Source: Ctenosaura bakeri (lineage: Eukaryota; Chordata; Lepidosauria; Squamata; Iguanidae). From it: a stretch of 64,000 bases of DNA. The notes under the pieces are model-generated. The model saw only the letters and a program-made list of their open reading frames with translations, did not search any database and was not told the origin of the DNA. Positions 56,301 to 64,000 of the stretch are shown piece after piece; positions within the stretch are counted from its first letter, which is position 1, and every line of letters starts with the position of its first letter. A program made the position numbers and the translations under genes. The stretch is taken from assembly GCA_948474755.1 (NCBI GenBank), contig CAOLHI010000393.1:1-64000 (forward strand), written 5' to 3'.

Positions 56301-57885
56301 TTTATATCTTTTTATAACGATATATCTGAAGATTTTATTTCCAACTGTTTTCAGGATAAGATTATTGGTCTATTTGAAATGCTTTGAATACACATTATGC
56401 CTTTATTAGTGCTCACGCAGCTATAGGCAGCCACTTCGCTTGGTGCTTACAGATGCCATGTCATCAACTTTTGGCCAATTTTCAATTGCTTTGTGAATCT
56501 ACCCTGGGACACATGCTTTTTCAAAAGAAGAAAGGCCAAAGTTTGTATTAGCCAAATGGCCCTTCTATAAAGAAATGGCAGCTGTTTCTTGTCTTGTCTT
56601 TCCTCCTTTGCTCCACTCTTGTTTTGTCCAGTCACTGGAAATTCCTCTCTGCCTTTTCCCTGCATATTCAACCCACCTCCATCTTCCTCCTCCTCCTGTG
56701 AGTTCCCTCAGCACTAACAGCTAGTTACAGCCTTGATACCATCACCCTGGATGACTTGAATAACTCACAGCAGGTGCATTCTTGCTTGAACTTTCTTTCT
56801 TGGAATTGCTTTTTACATACAGAGTGTGTATGGAGCTGCAGTGGAAAGTCTTGGGGACTGGAGTGGGAGGCTGAGCAGCAGAGCTTTGACATGTATTTGA
56901 AAGCAGATTTGAGTATGTAGTGAACACTACTAATTACCCATGCTTGCATTATGGCAGGGGCAAATATTCTGCTATGGCCCCTTAATGGCATAGAGAGCCA
57001 CAGTTTGGCTAAAATTGGTCATGACTCAAGGGCCAAAATGTGTGGATTTAATTAAAGGCACATCTACTTGCCAACGTTGTGTAGTGGTCTGAATGTTGGA
57101 TGATGACCCTGGCAACAAGAGTTCCAATTCCTTGATTGGTTATGGAAACCCACTGGGTGACCTTGGGTGCATCACACACTCTTAGTTCTAGAAAACCTTA
57201 TGATAGCTTCCCCTTAGCATTGCCATGAAATGACCTGGAGGTGCACAACAACAATGACCCAACCCTTATTTTTTCTTTCATATTTCAGGGACTGCTGATT
57301 AAAAGATACTTAGTTTTGAAATAGACGAGGATCTTAGGTGCTATAAACTGAATATAGAGCAAGCTTTCAGAGGGCTTACAAATCCCTGGTCAGAAACTGG
57401 TTTTCCCAAATGATTGGGCCTTGCTACTGTCTGATAAAATTAGCTGCTGGCAAATCAATCACTTCTCACATCTGCATGGCAGCAGGAAGCCAAATGAAGG
57501 GCACTCATGGGCTAGCCAGTTGCCAAACTTCAAGTGCAGCCTGCATTCACTCATTGGTCATGCATGTGAGGCAGCAGACAGGAACAAAAATTGAGGAGGG
57601 AGTAAGGATGTTTGTTTTGCAAGTAAGTATAGGACTCTTGTGTCTTTCAAACAAAAGTTCACTGATAGCCCTCCCACCAGCCCAGATCAGTGCATTACTG
57701 TATTGGTAGAAAAGCTGTACTTGATGGATTTCTGTCTTCCATTCAGCTGTTGAAACATACAGTGCCTGTGTTAGGTAAAAATGGCAGAAGCCCTCATGTG
57801 AAACCTGAAAGTAGTGAAGGCTTCTCAAGCTAGAGCTTTTTTCTACCTTAGTTAGTAACTGTGCCTTCTTATTATTTTCTTACAG
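53379..57885 (+). other. RAPGEFL1: RAPGEFL1 intron 9 (4507 bp, GT-AG)
   Basis: Contains one SINE near its 3' part. Around 53965-54180, GGAGTGGGCAGTGTGAAACC and CACAGGCCACATGATAGTTC hint at a hAT remnant, not confirmed. 54500-57060 shows nothing else recognisable. Confidence 0.85.
57069..57253 (+). mobile_element. tRNA/Bov-B SINE
   Basis: GCCAACGTTGTGTAGTGGTC, GGAAACCCACTGGGTGACCT, tail GCATTGCCATGAAATGACCT GGAGGTGCACAACAACAA. Confidence 0.85.
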
Positions 57886-57976
57886 ATGTAAACAGAACCA
57901 GGACATGTTAACATTCTATGCTGTGGTTATAGGGCTGAACAATGCACCTGTCAGCCGCTTGCGTCTTACCTGGGAG
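57886..57976 (+). CDS. RAPGEFL1: RAPGEFL1 exon 10 (residues 483-513, RasGEF domain); gene continues
   Basis: 91 nt after acceptor ATTTTCTTACAG. With GT from exon 9: VCKQNQDMLTFYAVVIGLNN APVSRLRLTWE. The helix QDMLTFYAVVIGLNNAPVSR is the CDC25 block in which active GEFs usually have NFN or similar motifs; here it reads C-K-Q-N-Q-D, as I recall for mammalian RAPGEFL1. Phase 0 at the end, donor GAG|GTAAGA. I recall the next exon starting K-L-P-G-K-F-K; nothing like it occurs before 64000. The rest of the catalytic domain is therefore outside the window. Confidence 0.95.
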
Positions 57977-59715
57977 GTAAGAATATTAAAGTGGGAGCAG
58001 ACTTATATATTGGTATATGTTCGTGAGGAGTATTGCTGTGTGTAATCTCTGCCAGAGCTTACAAGGTTCCTTTTGGACTATATATCCCAGAATCCCTCAG
58101 CCAGCATGCTAGTGGCCATGTTGTCTAGCAGAATCTGAGAGATGCTATTTAAAAATTAATTTTCCAAGACCTTGACTTCCTGCTGCCAAATCCTGCAAAT
58201 TCTGCAACAAAGAAACTTCCAGTTCTGCAGGCTTGCGAAAGCAAAATTGTCCTCCCAAGAATTTACAAGTGTACGTATTTGTTTTTAAAAGTGTATCTTG
58301 CCAAGTTGTTTAACAGTAAGCCCTGAGGCAGCTAGCAAATATAGTAAGCATCTTAAAAACAATGCAAGGAAGAAAGCAAAACTAGTTTTGCAAAAACAAA
58401 CCAGGGAAACCACAAAATATCCCAACAGCCACGCTCAAGAACCTGCAAGACCAGCTTCTCTGGGTAATGACTTCCAGAACCACCACAGAAAATGCTCAAC
58501 TCCTTATCACCGTTCATCCTGCTTTAGATGCCTACGGAATTCAAAGCAGAGTCTTCTCTGACTATTATAAATCCAAAGACATAACAGGAGGTATTTCCCA
58601 TTGAATTCAAAGATATTTGCCTCTGAGTAAATATTTTTAAGTATCAGGATGCAAGGGATACATTTAAAATGAACTGTGTTTTTTCCCCATGCTCAGGCTA
58701 TGAGTTTTATTTTTAGTGGTTTGAGTTAACACAGAAAAATGTGGTAAACCATAAATGTGGAAGGGAAGGGTATGAGGATTTTTTCTAGGTTTTTTTTCTG
58801 CACCTTTATAAACTAGAAGGATTCCTCCTCTGCCCTTGCCCACAGCTTAAAACAAGAGAAGTTTGAAACCCACCAGTATGAAACCCACATGTATGAAAAA
58901 GTAGCTGTAAAGAAGGGAGTGGTCAAAACAGAAGGACAATTAGCTGAGAGAGGAGATTTCAGAGGACTTTTAAGATCTTTTCTGAGACTGAAATCTGCAG
59001 TCCCTGCATGTCTTATTACACTCTGTGATATGTATACTTTCCTTTCCTTAATTATCATTGGCTCTGCTTATTTGTTTTCTGCTTACAAATGGGGAATGTC
59101 TGGTGGGAAACATGGAGAGGCTACATATATGTTGAAAACCTATCTAAATATTTGAAATGTTCTTAGCCTTTTCCTTAGCTGAGCATTAGGTAGAATGAGG
59201 TAGCCACTTCCTGAAAGCTGCTCTGTCATGAAAAAGCAGTACATCTTTCATTTGTTATTGCATTTGGACAGCCAGGGAGGGGGAGAAGTAGTTTTATGAG
59301 TACTTTACAGGGATGTAATTCTTTGCCAGTTTCCTTCTTAAAAGAAGCAATAAGTAATTTTAGTATTTTTTTTCCCACTGTGAGAAAGACTATTCACAGT
59401 TCAGGACTTCAGTGTAAAATTAACCCATTATATTTTTGTACAGAAAATGGCATTTTTTGCACAGGAAACAACATTTGCAGTTGTAGATTTACTCTGTGTA
59501 AAATTTGAATGAAAATAGTATTTTATCTGCAGAAAACATCATTTTCTGCATGGAAAATAATATTTTGATGACAAAAATATCATATGCAAATTTTGCACAT
59601 GATGATGATATTTATTTCTTCTCTGCCTATCCCTGTCACTCGTTATGGGGGAAAACAAAGGATTAGACACCAGTTAAAAGATCATATAAAACCAATTAAT
59701 ATTAGAAACTGAGCA

Positions 59716-59895
59716 TGTATGCCTTCAAGTCACCCATTGACTTATGGCAACCCCATGAATTTCATATGGTTTTCTTTGGCAGGAATACTCAGAGGTGGTT
59801 TTGCCAGTTGGCAGTCTCCCATCCAAGTACTAATCAGAACTGACCATGCTTAATTTTCAAGATCAGATGGGATCTGATTCCTTTTATGGCATTTA
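59716..59895 (-). mobile_element. 5S rRNA-derived SINE with Bov-B-like tail
   Basis: On the + strand the end reads AGTCTCCCATCCAAGTACTA ATCAGAACTGACCATGCTTA ATTTTCAAGATCAGATGGGA TC, the reverse complement of the internal promoter part of 5S rRNA (box A, intermediate element, box C), with substitutions. The other end carries GCCTTCAAGTCACCCATTGA CTTATGGCAACCCC, the same Bov-B-type tail used by the tRNA SINEs. So it is a SINE3-type element and not a 5S gene. Minus orientation. Confidence 0.82.
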
Positions 59896-59999
59896 GACCA
59901 GAAACAATCAACACATACTTTAAAATCATTGATTTAAATAAGTTTCCAACTATACTATTTTCAGCGCAGGAAACAGCATTTTTAGTGAAGAAATTAATA

Positions 60000-60411
60000 C
60001 AGTCATCCCTCTACATTCACTAGGGTTAGGGGCAAACGACCCCGTGAAAGTGGAAAAAACATGAATAACTCTAAGCCCTCCCAAACCACATGTAACACAC
60101 AAAAAAAGTACGATCACCATATTCAACCCACCATGGATTCCCTGTGAGGCATCAGGGCTCCTTCACAAGATAGAAGTGGGCAGCTGGTGGGGCTTACTGC
60201 CACCTGCACTGCTGTCCCACACCATTTTTAATAGGGACTTACAAGCCTCATTCTCAGTTTCATGAGGCTTGCAGTCCCTATTAAAAATTGACATAAGGAG
60301 GCGGCAGCGGTGACAACAAATAATCCATGAATTAAATTGGAAAAACAAACAAACAATCTGTGAATAATCAAATATGCAAAAGTGAAACCCGCAAATGTGG
60401 AGGGCTGACTG
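60000..60411. mobile_element. Tigger/mariner-type DNA transposon, non-autonomous
   Basis: Inverted ends CAGTCATCCCTCTACATTCA C and GTGGAGGGCTGACTG, preceded and followed by TA (59998-59999, 60412-60413), the TA target typical of Tc1/mariner. The CAGTCGGCCCTC-like terminus resembles Tigger/MER2 elements. 412 bp, with an internal hairpin at about 60233-60286 (GGGACTTACAAGCCTCAT pairing with ATGAGGCTTGCAGTCCC). No transposase. Confidence 0.82.
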
Positions 60412-61479
60412 TATTTCTCCAGAATAATGTTGTTATTCACGCAGAAAAGTGCTATTTTCTGCACAGAAAATGCTGTTTTCTCTACAAAATAATCCCATAT
60501 GAATTTTGTGTAAGTTCCAAACTGTGAAGATTATTGTCCATCTAGGATTCTTCTCATTGTGGTTCCTCAACACTCAAGAAATGTTTTTTTTTTCAATCAT
60601 TGTTTGAATATTTTTGAACATTTTTTCCATCCCTGTTATAATAAGAACATGCGTTTAGACAAGTAAAAATGGGCTGTTTTCAAGAGGTGCAGCAATAACA
60701 GTTTGATTCTTCCTTTTCTGCTCACAGAGCATTAGAGAAGAGGGTAAGAACAGGGAAGGAGGGAGTAATTTGGCAGTTGCTCTTGGTGCTGCCGCCCTTC
60801 TATCCTGCTCTGTATCATGGCTGCCTACGTGTAAAATCAATTTAAACCAAAATTGATGAATATGACTTGTTTCTACCTGTTATTCTGGAATTACATCCTC
60901 AGTTCATTCACTTTTTACACAGTCAGAAGATACCATTGACAAGCCATTGCTTTCTGGGGTTCTCTCCCTGTCTGTTTTCAAAGTCTGATCTGTAGTTACT
61001 TTTCTGTAACAAAATGAAGGTGTGCCCCAGTAGTGGAATGGCCTCTCTAAAGACAATCTTGGCACCAGGAAAAGTATATTGAATTGAGCTAGGCATTTTC
61101 ATTGATGCTAATGTAGTAAGAAGTTAATAGTCTGCTGCAAGGTTGTGTCATGTTTCATGTTTCAAGGTTGTATTATGTTTACCATTTGTGGTTTATTTTA
61201 TTGCTCTTTTATGCCTGCACACTAGTTGAAATCTATGATGGAGAGTGATATATCCATATTTTAAATAAATTACAACATCAGTGTGGACAGCCGGTTGAGA
61301 ATTTTAAATTATATCATGTCTTTAATAAAAGGAATCCTGTTTGCAGGTACAGCCGACTTAATTACTTATAAACAATTACAAATGAATAGCTTGCTGATGG
61401 CTCTTTAAACAGGCTGTGCAATGCTTACATGTCAATGCTACAGCTGTCTTTTCAGAAGTAACTCCTACTGAATTTGTTT

Positions 61480-61815
61480 TGCTTTATTCCCAGATAAAAG
61501 TGCAACATTAATTGCCCCCTTTAAACTGCCCCCTTATTTGATAGGTTTTATTGTCAGTGTCTGTTTCTGTGGTAGGAAGTCTTTAATTACCAATTCCCTT
61601 CCATTATTTTGTTTTATAAAAATTATAAAGAAAATAATCAGATGAAATCAGTATATAAAGCCACTTCCCAGAAACAAAAATTATCACTAGGGGGCAATTA
61701 AGAGAGGCTCTTCATTACCCAGCCGTGCTCATCAGGAAATGTTAAAACTGGCCAAGCCCTGCAAACAGAAAGCTTTTAATTAACATTGGAAGGAACCATT
61801 GCTAATTGAGTTTTT
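61480..61815. other. Repeat-free AT-rich block with homeodomain-like motifs
   Basis: Contains repeated TAATTA/CAATTA-type words (TTTAATTACCAATT, GCAATTAAGAG, TTTTAATTAAC, GCTAATTGAG) in about 335 bp of apparently unique intronic sequence. It could be a conserved regulatory element. This is inference from motif density only. Confidence 0.25.
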
Positions 61816-61833
61816 CTTTTGAGTAAATACTGC

Positions 61834-61849
61834 AAAAAAAAAAAAAAAA
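61834..61849 (+). repeat. Poly(A) tract
   Basis: Run of about 16 A residues. No SINE or LINE body recognised just upstream. Confidence 0.9.
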
Positions 61850-62640
61850 TTGGTTAAAGTGAAAGACATTCCCACATAATGTAGCACTGTATTAATGGCC
61901 ATGTGGAATACAAATGCAGAAAATACTTGCAGATTTTCTTGGCTTCAGTCAGAAGAGGTGTCATAGTACTTGAGATACTTCCTTAAGAAAGGAGCCAACT
62001 GCCGTAGGATTTCTCACATTTTTGTATTTTTTGTGAATACATTTTTGCAATAATTTATTTCTATGTAATAAAAAGTATGCATAGAATCCACTGTAAATGA
62101 TGAGCAATAAGGATATGTAATACTCTTACAGCTCTAATATTAGTGTGCCTGTTGGATTTAGTTTTCCAGAACTCATTTTTCTCTCTGACATATAAACAAA
62201 TAAATATGCACATACTTGTTCTGTCTTTCTCTCTATATCTTTCATTCTCCTGTATCCACCCACAGTCCTTCTTTCATTCTGTGCTTTTAGTCCTTATGCA
62301 ATAGCCATCTTTCCTGTTTGTTGGGAATTGTGGATACATGTATTTTGTCAAAACCTCCCCCTCCACATTTGTTGCGCTCCTCCCTACAGTTTCACATAAT
62401 CTCTTTCATCAAACTGGGTCACCATCTTGCAGGGAAATAAACAAGGAGCATCCAGGCTTCTAGAAGCAATGTGTCAGGGACTCAGGGTGTGGTGCTCTCC
62501 CCTTTGCTTGATGCCTTTTGCTGCTTGTGTTTAACCTTAGAATGAGCTGGGTCTTGGTGCTCAGAGGCCAACATATTTGCTCCTGAATGCGATTTTATGT
62601 TGCTAGTTCCTCCAGTTACAGCCCCACTTTGTCTGTTTGC

Positions 62641-62861
62641 TAGTGTGGTGCTAGTAGTTTGAGTGTTGGATTAAGACTCTTGAGAGACAGGGTTCAGATC
62701 CCCTGAACTGTGGAAATCCACCTGGGTGATGTTTGGCAAGTCACATTCTCTCTTTTAGCCTTAGAGAAAGACAGTGGCAAACCTTCAGTGAATAAATCTT
62801 GCGAAGAGAACCCTAGGATAGGGTCACCGTAAGTTGGAGCTGAGTTGAAGGCACAGAACAA
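62641..62861 (+). mobile_element. tRNA/Bov-B SINE
   Basis: TAGTGTGGTGCTAGTAGTTT, GACAGGGTTCAGATCCCC, AGTCACATTCTCTCTTTTAG, then tail ATAGGGTCACCGTAAGTTGG AGCTGAGTTGAAGGCACAGA. Confidence 0.87.
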
Positions 62862-64000
62862 GTTTAAATTATTTCAGTCTTGAATAAATGTAGTTCTGAT
62901 TGTGGCTTTCAAGTCCTTAGTGGATTTTGGCCTAACATTTTTGAGAGCATAGATCTTATCTGCTTTGCCTTGTCTTGGAGTTCTGCTACTTAGGATCTGC
63001 CTTTGATTAATATTCAGAGCTTGGTCTTTTCTGCAATGGTGCCATAAATTTGGACTACTTTCCACAGTCAGGCCCATCATGCACTCTCTCCTTCTCTCCC
63101 TTATTCTAGATGTGACAAGAGTTCTTGTTCCATTAGAGTTCTGTGGTCCCTTCAATACTTCACTATAGCACGAGCTTAGATAATGTCTGTATTTATTGCG
63201 GCTCAAACTGTCCTACACTTTCAGGGGATACATTATTGAAACCTAAGCTCTTTTAGGTCCCTTTGATTCGTGTTGCAATGTGTTATGTATGTTAGAAGTT
63301 AACAGGGAATGAAAGGACTTGTGGCTACTGACTGTTAAATAGGATACCCCCATTCATTTAGTGATGCCATTAAAGAAGAACTTTGGTGCGGACATTCAAT
63401 TGATCGCCACTAGCAGACGGTGCAAAAGGGGTCTCTGGTGCAGCTGGGCCACACTTTGAAGTAACTACAGCAAGTTATAATCTAAACCAGGGAGATTCTC
63501 ACAGTAAAAATTCTGGACATTCTGTCATAATGAACATTGTAAAATTCTTAGTTTTAGGCCATTTCTGCACAAGGTCGATACATCGTAGCAGGTCAAATTC
63601 TTATCCTCCGGTCTACACGTTGTACCATTTTACCATCATAATTTTCCTCATGGTTCTGTACATTTTCAGCTCCTAGAACGGTTCACTATGATGCGAAATG
63701 GCTGTATGTGAAAACCGGAGAAACTCTCAAATCCCCCAAACCGGCTCTGCTTCAGTTTTCACCTACATACAGAAGCATAGCATCGATACACATCACAGAA
63801 GTGGCCGGCTACGGGCATTCCCAGGCTATCCCTTCTGTCATTTCCATCCCTATCTCTCTCTGCCCATCAAAGGACAGGCTGCAGTCATTATTGTCTTCTT
63901 GTGTTAAACGGACAGCAAGTGAATCTGGTAGTGGAGAGAGTGAATCTGGTAATGGGCTGTTAAAATGTATTTTTTTCCACTTATCAACGAATATACATTC

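Larger units (their letters stand above)
59308..60635. mobile_element. Unclassified repeat family D, copy 2, with two nested insertions
   Basis: Starts CAGGGATG and ends CATCCCTG, exact inverse termini, flanked by TTA on both sides (59305-59307, 60636-60638). The interior has many TTTTCTGCACAGAAAAT-like words and ends like copy 1 (30676-31020) with TGTTTGAATATTTTTGAACA. A 5S-derived SINE (about 59716-59895) and a mariner-type element (60000-60411) are inside; without them about 735 bp remain. Confidence 0.62.
57977..64000 (+). other. RAPGEFL1: RAPGEFL1 intron 10, at least 6 kb, open at window end
   Basis: Starts with donor GTAAGA. Holds the composite element at 59308-60635 and a SINE at 62641-62861. 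58020-59300, 61080-61830 and 62870-64000 show no supported exon or RNA gene. The acceptor was not found. Confidence 0.8.

Noticed and set aside
59820..59885. 5S ribosomal RNA gene
   Set aside because: Only part of the 5S sequence is present, with many substitutions, and it is fused to a Bov-B-type tail, so it is a SINE head.
57977..64000. RAPGEFL1 exon 11
   Set aside because: I looked for a phase-0 exon beginning with Lys-Leu-Pro-Gly-like codons after an acceptor and found none up to the window end.
1..64000. CRISPR arrays, prokaryotic operons or phage-like modules
   Set aside because: No regularly spaced direct repeats and no prokaryotic gene organisation; the DNA is vertebrate with spliced exons and interspersed repeats.

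Overview
The window is vertebrate nuclear DNA, most likely from a squamate reptile (probably an iguanian lizard). The repeats support this: SINEs with a tRNA-like head and a Bov-B-type 3' tail (the Sauria SINE design), an RTE/Bov-B LINE relic, a CR1 3' fragment, two SPIN-type hAT elements with intact 8-bp target duplications, and a very abundant foldback MITE. Species cannot be fixed from sequence alone.

One protein-coding gene is recognisable, RAPGEFL1 (Rap guanine nucleotide exchange factor-like 1), on the + strand. A CpG island at about 1740-3210 holds the presumed promoter, 5' leader and exon 1 (ATG at 2691). Ten coding exons were placed at 2691-3126, 38696-38774, 42746-42899, 43255-43352, 46824-46936, 49873-50040, 51131-51228, 51836-51958, 53200-53378 and 57886-57976. 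They join in frame to 513 codons. Exons 2-4 encode the N-terminal REM/GEF-N region, exons 5-7 the linker and RA-like region, and exons 8-10 the start of the CDC25-type RasGEF domain. The last exons (roughly 150 residues by comparison with mammals) lie beyond the window.

The most notable feature is intron 2 (38775-42745). It has no usable GT-AG boundaries but reads perfectly as a U12-type AT-AC intron: donor ATATCCTT, branch site CCTTGAC, acceptor GGCCAC. This is a minor-spliceosome intron inside the REM domain.

The rest is non-coding. Intron 1 (35.6 kb) and the other introns are filled with mobile elements: about 16 foldback MITEs, about ten tRNA/Bov-B SINEs, one 5S-rRNA-derived SINE, five hAT-type elements, one Tigger/mariner-type element, one solo LTR, LINE relics and several unclassified families. 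Several are nested (SINE in MITE, hAT in MITE, SINE and mariner in another element), which gives a relative age order. I found no CRISPR array, functional tRNA or rRNA gene, second confident gene, or clearly new multi-gene system. The upstream neighbour of RAPGEFL1 is not visible.
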